IMG/VR virus record: IMGVR_UViG_3300034198_009894
Span: 89,586 to 153,585 of that record
DNA length: 64,000 nt
Source: a virus
Reading direction: 5' to 3' (one strand)
Positions 36,332 through 44,284 of the stretch are shown here, piece by piece. The position numbers and the translations under genes were made by a program. The notes beneath the pieces are model-generated. The model saw only the letters and a list, made by a program, of their open reading frames with translations, had not been told where the DNA came from and did no database searches. Positions within the stretch are counted from its first letter, which is position 1, and each line of letters begins with the position of its first letter.

Positions 36332-37762
36332 TTAATTAGTCTTCTTTAAATTACTAAGCATTGATTTAAGCTTGGCACTTTGTACGTCTGCCTGTACTGC
36401 TTTCACAGGAGTGGACAATATCTCTCCAGTTTCAGTATCAATCTTGGGTGCCACTACTGTTCCAACAGTACTACTGGTTTTAATCTTATTCAATAGTGTG
36501 CTAGCACTATTACTGCTGGCAACATAACCAGTACTATCTCCGTCATCAAAGATTCTTAGCGTATCAACATTGAATGACAGATCAATCTTTTGCCCTACGC
36601 CGCTGCTGCTACGAGTTTTCATCAATTGAATTTGATACTGACCCTTTTCACGCATATGACGACTAGTAAAAATACCAAACACATTATCAGCGGTATTGAT
36701 TTTAGAAATGCCACCGCTAATATGACTGTGATCAAATTCAATTTCTTCTACCGCACTACGATTAAGCTGACTGGCAGTTACTAACAACACATTTAATTCT
36801 TTGGCAAGATTACGTATCTCTTCACTAACGTACTTGTCTTTAATAAACAAATCACTAGGGCTAACTTTAGCACTTACTGGCATCAACAAGTCCAAATAGT
36901 CAATACACACAAAATCTATTCTGATTCCGGTTTCAATACTAAGAGTCTTAATGTAAGCACGTATATCATTAATGTTACTTTGTGCTGGCATATACTTGAT
37001 GTAAAACTTTCCAGCTTTCTTGGCTGTCATTTTAACTTTAAGTTCAACATCATCTAGATTCTTAAACACATCCTTTGTTGATGTGTCTGTCATCATACTA
37101 TCAATACGCCAAGCACACAGTTCTTCGCTAAGTTCTAGCGTTACATAGACTCCGTTCAATCCAGCTAATGCCCAATTCACACTTAAGTTCTGCATGAACA
37201 GTGACTTGCCGCTGCCACTACCCCCAGCAAATATCTGTAACTCACCACGATTAAACCCACCGTACAATTTATTATCAAGACAGGGCCAGCCAGTGCTAAT
37301 TTGCCCGTTGTTGTTTTTAATCTTATTCAATCTAGCACGTGGATCGGCAAAGTAATCAGTGCCCATATCTTTAGTCAGTGATATTTGTACAGCGTCCTTA
37401 ATTAGCTTTTCTACTGGATCATAATTGCCTTTTTCAAGTAAGTCAGCACTCTTTAGAATTGCTCGTTCTAGTTCTTGTCTGCGAGTGAATACTTCAAAAG
37501 AATCTAGAAACCAATCTATGTCGCTTTTTCTTAGGTCGTCAATAACCGTTAAGCTAACTTTAGTAACCGCATGAATTTGATCACTGTCCGGGACACTGGT
37601 ATATTTCTCAGCAAATTCTTTAATGAATTTGACCGCTGGACGCAGCGATTTATCAAAGTTTTCTGTATTCAGAATGTTACTGATTCTAGTGTATAACTGC
37701 GGATCACTAATCATCATTCTTAGAAACAGTTCTTGAATTTCTATTCCGTATTCTGTGCTCAT
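36332..37762 (-). CDS. 41: Replicative DNA helicase (gp41-like, DnaB family)
   Basis: A DnaB/gp41-type hexameric helicase, 476 residues as in T4 gp41. The N-terminal helical domain (1-150) is followed by the RecA-like motor: Walker A GGSGSGKS (~180-187), TLELSEELCAWRIDSM, Walker B FVCIDYLDLL (284-293) and TASQLNR, then an ISGGISKINTADNVFGI arginine-finger region. The C-terminal ~60 residues are Thr/Ser/Lys-rich. It unwinds the fork with the primase gene directly upstream, which it overlaps by 4 nt. Confidence 0.93.
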   Translation of the reverse strand: MSTEYGIEIQELFLRMMISDPQLYTRISNILNTENFDKSLRPAVKFIKEFAEKYTSVPDSDQIHAVTKVSLTVIDDLRKSDIDWFLDSFEVFTRRQELERAILKSADLLEKGNYDPVEKLIKDAVQISLTKDMGTDYFADPRARLNKIKNNNGQISTGWPCLDNKLYGGFNRGELQIFAGGSGSGKSLFMQNLSVNWALAGLNGVYVTLELSEELCAWRIDSMMTDTSTKDVFKNLDDVELKVKMTAKKAGKFYIKYMPAQSNINDIRAYIKTLSIETGIRIDFVCIDYLDLLMPVSAKVSPSDLFIKDKYVSEEIRNLAKELNVLLVTASQLNRSAVEEIEFDHSHISGGISKINTADNVFGIFTSRHMREKGQYQIQLMKTRSSSGVGQKIDLSFNVDTLRIFDDGDSTGYVASSNSASTLLNKIKTSSTVGTVVAPKIDTETGEILSTPVKAVQADVQSAKLKSMLSNLKKTN

Positions 37763-38724
37763 TTAATTCTCTTTTTTGCCATTTCTACTTTAATTTTACT
37801 TGTAGTAGCTGATTGAAATATGCTTAATAGTGTTGGAATTTTTCCATATCTACGAACAGCGTCATTAACATCCTTTACGTCACTGTGCCACTCAGGAATA
37901 CTTATCTTATATCCTAACTCTAAAGCACGATCACAAATTTGTAATCCACTTTTATCCTGATCAGGCACAACTATTATTGTTCTGTTCAATCTGTTGATTA
38001 ATTGTGCTTGCTCATCACTGATATTGCTACCCATATAAGCACATCCACCAATGCTAATAGCATCAAATTGGCCCTCAACCATAATACACGATGACCAATT
38101 ATCGTTTTTGAACTGAGCATCTATATTGAACACGTATCCAGACGGCTGATCAGATAGATACTTAGGTTTTCTGCCATCTAAAAATCTACAGGTATTTCCC
38201 ACAATGTCGCCATTGTAAAAATATGGGATTATGATTCCTGGTCTAGTAGCATCACTATCTACATAATATGAATAGGAATGTTCAGACAGTCCACGACTAC
38301 GCAGATACTCAATATATAGTTGATGTTCAGAATAGCTAGCATTCAATCTAACGCACGTATCACTTAATTGTTTTACTGGAAAGTTTATAACTACTGCTTT
38401 TGACTTTTTAGTTCTTAAATCCAATACATCACGCTGGCTGAAGCTTTCAAAGCTTATCTTATTGATAACGTATTCGTCCAATCCGCACCAACTTAACAAC
38501 AATCTAGTGTTTTTAGTTAATTGTTTTCCAAGTCTAAATCCAGCTTTGTAGTGACAATTGAAACAGTGATAGGTCCAATTTTGATTATCATCAAATATTA
38601 TTCCGCCACGCATTCTGCGATCAGCACTATGACCACGATTAACGCAGCAAGGAGCGTTGAAACTGTACCATCCACTTTGAGTACGTTTCTTTTTACCCGG
38701 AACAACAGACAATATATCTAACAT
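37759..38724 (-). CDS. 61: DNA primase (gp61-like)
   Basis: An N-terminal zinc-binding domain (Cys26, Cys27, His32, Cys54, Cys57: APCCVNRGH ... YHCFNCHYK) is followed by a Toprim-type catalytic core with MVEGQFDAISIGG (Glu217) and VVPDQDKSG (Asp255, Asp257), plus ATRPGIIIPYFYNGDIVG. Length 321 is close to T4 gp61. It makes RNA primers at the fork with gp41. The ATG at 38724 sits 8 nt after a TATACT -10 element with no ribosome binding site, predicting a leaderless mRNA. Confidence 0.92.
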   Translation of the reverse strand: MLDILSVVPGKKKRTQSGWYSFNAPCCVNRGHSADRRMRGGIIFDDNQNWTYHCFNCHYKAGFRLGKQLTKNTRLLLSWCGLDEYVINKISFESFSQRDVLDLRTKKSKAVVINFPVKQLSDTCVRLNASYSEHQLYIEYLRSRGLSEHSYSYYVDSDATRPGIIIPYFYNGDIVGNTCRFLDGRKPKYLSDQPSGYVFNIDAQFKNDNWSSCIMVEGQFDAISIGGCAYMGSNISDEQAQLINRLNRTIIVVPDQDKSGLQICDRALELGYKISIPEWHSDVKDVNDAVRRYGKIPTLLSIFQSATTSKIKVEMAKKRIK

Positions 38725-38732
38725 ATACTACT

Positions 38733-38761
38733 AGTATACGCTACTGCGGCGAAGTATTCAA
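38733..38761 (-). promoter_or_regulatory. Sigma70-type promoter of the primase-helicase operon
   Basis: TTGAAT (38756-38761), 17 nt, TATACT (38733-38738), then 8 nt to the ATG. No Shine-Dalgarno is present in those 8 nt. Confidence 0.6.
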
Positions 38762-38771
38762 GTTTATAGAC

Positions 38772-39533
38772 TTATCTGACCAGTATTTTGGTCACACTGC
38801 CGATGGCGTCATCAGTCTCAAACTTTACTCGTATGAATGGATGAAATCCCTCTATATTATAGAATCTATTTTCCGTTACGTTTGTAAAAGAAATTGAATC
38901 AGTAATGTCGTAAGCATGAGCAAAGTTGGACAGTGTACTTCCTTGAAAAATTATTCTGCCAGTATAGTTTTTAAAATACAACTGAAACGTGTAAAAATTT
39001 TGTTGTTTGGTGTAAAAGCTACTACTATAGTGAATGGTCGGAGCGGTTAACACTGTGTAGTCGGGTATAGTTAATTCATAAGATGGCACATAAGAACTTA
39101 ACACGCTATCCATTATTCTTACCACACCACGAGCCCCGCCTTGAGCGTCTACGAATACTGGATAATCAAATTCATCCACTGGTATTTCAATACTGTAATA
39201 GCATAGTTGACGATCTAGTTTATCCAATTCTTCGGAGCTAACTCTTAGACCAGCTATTCCGGTCACTGGGAAAATATACACTAATGTTTTTTGTAGTAAT
39301 ATTTTTTTGCCGTCTGGATTAATAATTCTAGCTGTTATTTCTTTATTGGAAATATCAACTGGCTTTTGCTCCTGATTTACAAAAGCAAACTCAATCAAAT
39401 TGTCCACTCCGCGATGTAGTATTAGTTCTTTTGCGTACACTTTGTTATACCTTATCTTTCCAGATGAGGCTGCCTCTAATAAAACCACTTGCGTTCTTTG
39501 ATTGTATAAATAAACTTGAGTCTGGGCTGCCAC
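38772..39533 (-). CDS. Virion structural protein, baseplate-type (253 aa)
   Basis: GTG start at 39533 with AGAGGAC upstream. The N-terminal half holds an Ig-like segment (VDNLIEFAFVNQEQKPVDIS; ITARIINPDGKKILLQKTLV) like the BppU-type domain on phage baseplate-attached proteins. The rest is beta-rich with a GGARGVVRIMDSVLSSYVPS region. There are no enzymatic residues. A virion attachment role is likely; the exact place in the particle is unknown. A CATAAATA late motif lies at 39551-39558. Confidence 0.7.
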   Translation of the reverse strand: MAAQTQVYLYNQRTQVVLLEAASSGKIRYNKVYAKELILHRGVDNLIEFAFVNQEQKPVDISNKEITARIINPDGKKILLQKTLVYIFPVTGIAGLRVSSEELDKLDRQLCYYSIEIPVDEFDYPVFVDAQGGARGVVRIMDSVLSSYVPSYELTIPDYTVLTAPTIHYSSSFYTKQQNFYTFQLYFKNYTGRIIFQGSTLSNFAHAYDITDSISFTNVTENRFYNIEGFHPFIRVKFETDDAIGSVTKILVR

Positions 39534-39550
39534 TTTTCTGTCCTCTTAAC

Positions 39551-39558
39551 TATTTATG
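39551..39558 (-). promoter_or_regulatory. Late promoter variant (CATAAATA)
   Basis: CATAAATAGTTAAG on the minus strand, 17 nt before the GTG at 39533, with GAGGAC between. It overlaps the start codon of the plus-strand gene at 39556. Confidence 0.5.
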
Positions 39559-39933
39559 ACCAATGATTTTTTTCAAAAACTGAGCGATTCTCACCCGTTC
39601 ATAACCGTTTGTAGCTATGCCGGACAAGAATACGTGGGTGTAATTCAAAATCGTGATGATTTTATAACTACATTCTATGATTACGGTTCTATAGTAGATC
39701 AGAAATTAAAACAGCTATATTTGTCGTTGGGAGATCAATGGTGGTGGGAGAGCAACAGATTAATTCCCATCAACATCTTTCTACGCGATGATTGGGCTAT
39801 TTTTAAGCCATATCTTAGAACGTTTAACAATAAAGGTCTGAATATTCTTCACGGGCCTGCCACGTGTATGAGCGATCTTGCTAAAAAACGAGTTAAGCGT
39901 CGTAGCATTACTCTTGTGAAGAAAATGCTATAG
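39556..39933 (+). CDS. Hypothetical protein (125 aa, plus strand)
   Basis: A lone plus-strand gene running into the 3' end of the polymerase-like gene (26-nt overlap, convergent). The protein is mixed alpha/beta, rich in aromatic residues (LSLGDQWWWESNRLIPINIF), with a basic C-terminus (DLAKKRVKRRSITLVKKML). No ribosome binding site is visible before the ATG. Function is unknown, but the absence of stops over 125 codons and normal composition support it. Confidence 0.65.
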   Translation: MTNDFFQKLSDSHPFITVCSYAGQEYVGVIQNRDDFITTFYDYGSIVDQKLKQLYLSLGDQWWWESNRLIPINIFLRDDWAIFKPYLRTFNNKGLNILHGPATCMSDLAKKRVKRRSITLVKKML

Positions 39934-40504
39934 CATTTTCTGTCAAAAGATTCATATTTACAACTATCAAATTACTGTATGCAACGGCGTGGGCTTTTTT
40001 GAACATATAACCGTCATCCTTATTTTTGTCCCATACTGTTTTTGCCACCTCCGCCCAAGATTTACCAATTAGATTCCGCTTTCCAGGTCTTATAACAGCC
40101 AGAAACATTGCCATTCTAGTAATACTATTGATTGATTCTGGCATTTTCAGCATACTATCGTAGTGATTTCCAATGTGAATCAATTTACTAAAGTAATCGC
40201 GATTCTGTAATAGTGACCAATCTGGTTCTTTCATTAACTCAACCAAATGCTGTTCATCTTTTACATATTTGTAAATCCATACGTTCAATAAATCTAATTT
40301 AATATACCCACGTTGCTCAGCCATCTCATAATCTAGGGCGGCCGTTTTATGAATCGGATCATAGGGTATGTCGGTCGGATAAACTCCAGTGTTGTGCTTT
40401 TTTACTACATTATCTTTGCGTATAGAAGCCGAAGTAACATCTACGATTTTTAATATCGCATCCCGATCAGCAAAATCTATATCAATATCACTATTTAATT
40501 TCAT
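39908..40504 (-). CDS. DnaE-like C-half: C-family polymerase catalytic palm segment
   Basis: It starts MKLNSDIDIDFADRDAILKI, which corresponds to the PDIDIDF catalytic motif of bacterial Pol III alpha (two metal-binding Asp in DxD). KKHNTGVYP, then GYIKLDLLNV, carries a further Asp where the family has its third catalytic Asp (inferred alignment). Next come MAMFLAVIRPGKR and KKAHAVAYSNL, equivalent to the family's F-NKSHA motif. The preceding motifs are in the separate gene at 25459-25974, so together the pair rebuilds a reduced palm. The fingers and the PHP domain are missing. Whether it polymerises DNA is unknown. Confidence 0.75.
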   Translation of the reverse strand: MKLNSDIDIDFADRDAILKIVDVTSASIRKDNVVKKHNTGVYPTDIPYDPIHKTAALDYEMAEQRGYIKLDLLNVWIYKYVKDEQHLVELMKEPDWSLLQNRDYFSKLIHIGNHYDSMLKMPESINSITRMAMFLAVIRPGKRNLIGKSWAEVAKTVWDKNKDDGYMFKKAHAVAYSNLIVVNMNLLTENAIAFSSQE

Positions 40505-41211
40505 TTGAACGCCATATCAATTACGGTTTTAATCTCATTCATTAACACCAAATCTCTTTTGAATTTTATGTTCCAACGCTCAGTATCAATATATTCCCAT
40601 ATCACGGCACGTTGATCCATATTCAACTCAGACAAAAATGTGTTACCACTGTCACTCAGATAAAGCACCCAGGGGCTAATATGACCAGTACTAATCAAAT
40701 GACACAACTTATTTTTGTTATAGTAGTTTAACACATCTTGAAGACGAATATTTTCTGCGTCGGCTATCTCTAGCATAGTTTTTATGCTACGTTTCACGGC
40801 ATCGTAAGCGTCTTCTGTTCTAAGATACTGTGTTAAATACTTAGTATATACTGAGTCACTACTCCAATTATCAATTGACACGTTATTACTTAGCAAGTGA
40901 TTTAAGTACTCAGCTACATTTACAACTTTAACATTCACGCAATATGTCCCGAATCTTAGAAAGGCCGAGTAGTAAGCACTTTCAGCAAACGCTTTATAGT
41001 CTTTTTTCTTTTTCCCAGGTTGTATTCTGGAATAAAACGTGAGCCAGGAATCATAAGCAATGCGATTTTGAGGCCTGTCTCTTTCTTGCCAGCGAAGTTT
41101 CTGCTCACATAAATGCTTAATCAATGTAGACTCACGAACAAAACTTCTATTACAATGTTGACAAGTGTTTGATTCCTGTACGTCAATTGCCTGAGAGATT
41201 TTCATATTCAT
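40501..41211 (-). CDS. Zinc-finger hypothetical protein (236 aa)
   Basis: Near the N-terminus sits a compact C2H2/C2HC-like finger (CQHCNRSFVRESTLIKHLCE): Cys17, Cys20, His33 and a Cys ligand at ~35. The remaining ~200 residues are helical with no recognised domain. It overlaps the split-polymerase C-half by 4 nt and the gp62-like gene by 29 nt, so it is produced with replication proteins. A DNA-binding role fits; loading of gp41 (gp59 role) is a speculative option not supported by a motif. Confidence 0.68.
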   Translation of the reverse strand: MNMKISQAIDVQESNTCQHCNRSFVRESTLIKHLCEQKLRWQERDRPQNRIAYDSWLTFYSRIQPGKKKKDYKAFAESAYYSAFLRFGTYCVNVKVVNVAEYLNHLLSNNVSIDNWSSDSVYTKYLTQYLRTEDAYDAVKRSIKTMLEIADAENIRLQDVLNYYNKNKLCHLISTGHISPWVLYLSDSGNTFLSELNMDQRAVIWEYIDTERWNIKFKRDLVLMNEIKTVIDMAFK

Positions 41212-41776
41212 TCAATTCTTGCTCAGTGACTAAAGAAGATAAAACTTCTATGTCTTCTAATTTTAGAGTTTGGTACTGTGTTGCTATTTTGTATTTGTGA
41301 TTTAATGACCGTTCTAGCGCGACAGATATTTGCTTTATATCATCAGCGCTGCTGTTCTTGTATATTTTGCTAAAGTAATCCGATAATTCTTTGCGTTTTA
41401 CTGGCTCTTTTAACTGACTTATCTTGGAGCTGAGATGAGGAATCCATTGATGAAACTGCTTTCCAAGCCCAGGACTGGTCGCACACAGCATCATCCATTG
41501 AAGTTCTGGATGATTTTGAACGTGCTCATTAAACAGATGCTTGTTAGCACAAATATCAGTGCTCATTACGTAGTAATTACTAATTTCAGTCTTGCCCTTT
41601 ACAGTGCTGATCCAGTGTAGCATCATATAGGGAACAAATTTTTTCCTCTGCTCTTCACTTAAAGAACTATAGTAATCGTAATTCTTGCGATCTATTTGCT
41701 CAATCGCCGAGAATAGATCAAAGTCCTGACGTTCAAACTTTTCGTCTGAGCCAGTTTTATTCTTTGCTGCTGTCAT
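41183..41776 (-). CDS. Probable clamp loader small subunit (gp62-like)
   Basis: No Walker motifs. The 197-residue length is close to T4 gp62 (187). The N-terminus DLFSAIEQIDRKNYDYYS, then KKFVPYMMLHWISTVKG, then HPELQWMMLCATSPGLGKQF and HQWIPHLSS, follows the order and spacing of phage gp62 proteins (YVPFxxNRGLS ... hhxxLD ... KRFSKWxK). A helical C-terminus (LSDYFSKIYKN; TEQELNEYE) completes it. It would complex with the gp44-like ATPase. The gene lies away from gp44, unlike in T4. I am moderately sure. Confidence 0.5.
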   Translation of the reverse strand: MTAAKNKTGSDEKFERQDFDLFSAIEQIDRKNYDYYSSLSEEQRKKFVPYMMLHWISTVKGKTEISNYYVMSTDICANKHLFNEHVQNHPELQWMMLCATSPGLGKQFHQWIPHLSSKISQLKEPVKRKELSDYFSKIYKNSSADDIKQISVALERSLNHKYKIATQYQTLKLEDIEVLSSLVTEQELNEYENLSGN

Positions 41777-41933
41777 TGTACTCTACCAATTTTACCGTTG
41801 CTTCCGGCAACACATCAAATAAAGCATCACGAATTAATTGCGTTACCTCATCGCACCCAGATTTTCCATAAAGTTGTTCCCAGAACTCATCATATCCTTC
41901 TGTTACTGTTAACACAAATTTATAAGTCTTCAT
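41757..41933 (-). CDS. Small protein (58 aa)
   Basis: A short frame starting ATG at 41933 and ending TAA inside the start of the gp62-like gene, overlapping by 20 nt. The protein reads MKTYKFVLTVTEGYDEFWEQ and then a helix (GCDEVTQLIRDALFDVLPE). The beta-alpha-type pattern suggests a small folded domain. It is 2 nt from the preceding gene's stop, so it is embedded in the operon. Function is unknown. Confidence 0.6.
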   Translation of the reverse strand: MKTYKFVLTVTEGYDEFWEQLYGKSGCDEVTQLIRDALFDVLPEATVKLVEYNDSSKE

Positions 41934-41935
41934 AT

Positions 41936-42436
41936 TTAAAAAGCCTGACTGTAATCCACAATCTCACAATTCTTACTTACTTCTTTTACAAAGTAAATAC
42001 ATCGCGGTTTTGTATCGGTGTCAATCGGTACACACAAAAATTGTCCATTTCGCAATCTAGGGGCGTACCAAGTAACGTCATGATACACATCAACAATCTC
42101 TATGTCAAGAAATGATGGCCGAAAAGCGCTCAATGGATTAAATTGAAATGCCTTAAACCCGCGATCATTAATGCTTGTCAACGGAACAATCTCTAAATCA
42201 CCGAAATCTGGCTCTCCAATAAGTATCTGCCAGTCTAGAGGCATCTTAATTATTTTATCACCAACGCGTAGAACTAGAGCAGGGCTATTAAAGCTCTCTA
42301 GAAAAATAAGAGGTATGTAGTGATAATCTACAGCGTGTGGGTTGCTATTGTCCATAATAGCAAACCTTAAATCATCCACTTCTTCTGGTAGATTTTCAAG
42401 GTTATACGAAGTGTCTTCTAGTGTTAGTATTTTCAT
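41936..42436 (-). CDS. Hypothetical protein downstream of uvsW (166 aa)
   Basis: A beta-rich protein (IVPLTSINDRGFKAFQFNPL; DVTWYAPRLRNGQFLCVPID). The start is ATG 42436 in an A-rich stretch with no clear ribosome binding site, 12 nt past the uvsW stop. Similar proteins sit beside uvsW in related aquatic phages as far as I recall. No domain is recognised. Confidence 0.65.
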   Translation of the reverse strand: MKILTLEDTSYNLENLPEEVDDLRFAIMDNSNPHAVDYHYIPLIFLESFNSPALVLRVGDKIIKMPLDWQILIGEPDFGDLEIVPLTSINDRGFKAFQFNPLSAFRPSFLDIEIVDVYHDVTWYAPRLRNGQFLCVPIDTDTKPRCIYFVKEVSKNCEIVDYSQAF

Positions 42437-42448
42437 TTTTTTATGATA

Positions 42449-43906
42449 TCATTTATATTCTAGTTTCTCAAGCGTATAGGGATAATTTGCTTCCCTATAG
42501 AACTCTTTTCGTTTAGTTAGATGACGTTTTGCAAATTTACAACTACTGGTTATGTCCCAGATTTGAACGAAGTCTTTGTCCTCTGCTTTTCTAATGCCTC
42601 GCCCAATGCTTTGTATAACTCTGACAAAGCTTTTTCCGGGTTCCACAAGAACCAGATTAAAAATACGAGGAATATTAATACCCACAGCGGCCACACCATA
42701 AGTCGCCACAATAATCTTGTCATCACTAGTCGCAACTTCATCATATTCTTCTTTGCGTTCTTTTAGTTTTGTTTTGCCACGAATAAACACACTATTTGGT
42801 AATCTAGCAATCAACTCTTCTCCGGCAGCAACACGATCAACCAATATTAATGTGTTGCCACTTTCTACAATTTTTTCAACCAAACTGCTGATAGTGTCTA
42901 GTCGTTTTCCATCAGTAAGTAAGTGAGTCAACTCACTTTGATAATCACGAAACTCAACGTGATCCTGCATCTGAACGATATTCACATGACACTGTGACAA
43001 CACACCGGCATTTTGTAATTCGTTGGCACTTAGTTTACCAATTACTGAGCCTATACAAGTGAATAGCGCTTGACTGGCAAACTTATCTTTTGGTATGGTG
43101 CCAGTTAGCCCCCAACGAATCGGAATTTTAGACATCGTTCCGCTTAGCAATTGCTTTAGTGCGTCTGCTTTTACCGAATGGCATTCATCAATCATCAAGC
43201 ATACTACACCCTCAATAAACTCATCAATAGTTATGTCTGCTTCGCCATTCTTGGTGTTCTTTAGTAGATTGTTTAGACTTTGCCAAGTACAAATTGTATG
43301 CGTGTGACCTACTTCTTTGCGATCACCAAAATAGACTCCAACGTCTAACCCAAGATTTCTGTAGTCTGCTTCAGTCTGTGTTACAAGCGATTTGTTTGGC
43401 ACAATCACTAAAGTTCTTCCGGAATTTTCGCAACAATACGATAGTGCGGCCGTAATCAGTGTCTTTCCCGCGCCCGTAGCGACCTCTTGTATTGATTGTG
43501 GATTACTTAAGAAATTGTTTACAATGTCAACCTGATAGTCGCGCAACACTACAGGCTGCCCAACAAGTGGATGCCCCACAGGCCAAGTCTTGTTGGAAAA
43601 AGTGGCTTCTGTTATTTGATTAAAACTAAAATTGGTCTGATAGTCTCTTGTATCGTCTAGTTCAATATCATAATTGTGTTCTTCTAGATAAGGAAGAATT
43701 TCTTCTAACAGATTTATATAAGTGCTACCGCCTAATTGAAAGTAAGATGTTTTACCATTCCAACGTCCAAGTCTGACACTAGGTAGATATTTGGCACCTG
43801 GAATTTCATATTCAAATTTCTTTACCAAAGCACGACGAGTATCTAAATCCAAGCCCTCTAGCTTGACGTTGACCTCATCGCGTATGATTATTTTACATTT
43901 CTTCAT
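42449..43906 (-). CDS. uvsW: UvsW-like DNA/RNA helicase
   Basis: A superfamily 2 helicase. The N-terminal ~110 residues resemble the UvsW accessory domain (KFEYEIPGAKYLPSVRLGRW). The motor follows: motif Q/RDYQVDIVNNFLSN, Walker A EVATGAGKT (~141-149), motif II MIDECH (~238-243), motif III GLTGT, later ILVDRVAAGEELIARLPN and QSIGRGIRK (motif VI). Length 485 is close to T4 UvsW (503 aa). T4 UvsW unwinds R-loops and promotes branch migration. The start is ATG 43906 (MKKCKIIIRDEVN), 6 nt after a TATACT element, so it is probably leaderless. An upstream GTG at 43921 lies within the promoter. Confidence 0.92.
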   Translation of the reverse strand: MKKCKIIIRDEVNVKLEGLDLDTRRALVKKFEYEIPGAKYLPSVRLGRWNGKTSYFQLGGSTYINLLEEILPYLEEHNYDIELDDTRDYQTNFSFNQITEATFSNKTWPVGHPLVGQPVVLRDYQVDIVNNFLSNPQSIQEVATGAGKTLITAALSYCCENSGRTLVIVPNKSLVTQTEADYRNLGLDVGVYFGDRKEVGHTHTICTWQSLNNLLKNTKNGEADITIDEFIEGVVCLMIDECHSVKADALKQLLSGTMSKIPIRWGLTGTIPKDKFASQALFTCIGSVIGKLSANELQNAGVLSQCHVNIVQMQDHVEFRDYQSELTHLLTDGKRLDTISSLVEKIVESGNTLILVDRVAAGEELIARLPNSVFIRGKTKLKERKEEYDEVATSDDKIIVATYGVAAVGINIPRIFNLVLVEPGKSFVRVIQSIGRGIRKAEDKDFVQIWDITSSCKFAKRHLTKRKEFYREANYPYTLEKLEYK

Positions 43907-43912
43907 TAAAGT

Positions 43913-43942
43913 AGTATACACAATTCACGTGTGAATTGTCAA
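43913..43942 (-). promoter_or_regulatory. Sigma70 promoter of uvsW with operator-like palindrome
   Basis: TTGACA (43937-43942), 18 nt, TATACT (43913-43918). A 9-bp inverted repeat ACAATTCAC / GTGAATTGT (43920-43939) fills the spacer, as a repressor site would. Confidence 0.6.
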
Positions 43943-43958
43943 ACACATAGTAGCCAAT

Positions 43959-44177
43959 TTATTTGTGTTTTGCTTTTTGTACTACGATCCAATCGTTACG
44001 AGAAGTTATTTCTGTGTCGTTATCCAGCACTATAGTAGTGCCTTCAACCGCGGTTACTGTTCTTTGTTCGCCGGTTTCTTTGTGTTTGATAACATCACCA
44101 CGCATAATGCCGCGACCATATGGGTACTTGTATTCACTTCCGCCATAACTTTCGGTCAGCAATTCGACTATCTTCAT
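43959..44177 (-). CDS. Small SH3/KOW-like protein with capsid-targeting-like N-terminus (72 aa)
   Basis: It starts MKIVELLTESYGG, matching the T4 capsid-targeting pattern with an LTE site at 7-9. After that comes a small beta barrel with MRGDVIKHKETGEQRTVTAV-EGTTIVLDNDTE, which looks like a KOW/SH3-type turn. A TATAAATA late promoter leaves 5 nt to the ATG, with no Shine-Dalgarno, so a leaderless transcript is predicted. A head-internal peptide is a possibility, inferred from the N-terminus only. Confidence 0.6.
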   Translation of the reverse strand: MKIVELLTESYGGSEYKYPYGRGIMRGDVIKHKETGEQRTVTAVEGTTIVLDNDTEITSRNDWIVVQKAKHK

Positions 44178-44182
44178 AGTAT

Positions 44183-44190
44183 TATTTATA
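44183..44190 (-). promoter_or_regulatory. Late promoter, minus arm of divergent pair
   Basis: Exact TATAAATA on the minus strand, 5 nt before the ATG at 44177. It is paired with a plus-strand octamer at 44214-44221. Confidence 0.65.
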
Positions 44191-44198
44191 CAGAAAGC

Positions 44199-44239
44199 AA
44201 AAAGCCCGCGCTAGATAAATAAAAGTGTAGTTCGCGAGC
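44199..44239 (-). terminator. Terminator-like hairpin between HNH gene and 72-aa gene
   Basis: On the minus strand GCTCGCG pairs with CGCGGGC (one G-T pair), plus CTA/TAG, followed by TTTTT. The loop contains the plus-strand late octamer. It would stop minus transcription arriving from the early cluster. Confidence 0.45.
44214..44221 (+). promoter_or_regulatory. Late promoter, plus arm of divergent pair
   Basis: GATAAATA on the plus strand, 63 nt before the HNH ATG at 44285, which is preceded by AAGGAG. Confidence 0.5.
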
Positions 44240-44284
44240 CTCGGAAACTCCAACTACTCTAACGCTTATAAGGAGCAATCAGCA

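Noticed and set aside
42550-42744. Minus-strand frame of 64 codons inside uvsW
   Set aside because: Alternate frame of the helicase, with a low-complexity Leu/Trp-rich product and no independent signals.
44199-44239. tRNA-like or stable RNA fold
   Set aside because: One hairpin followed by a T-run, no acceptor or anticodon pattern; it fits a terminator better.
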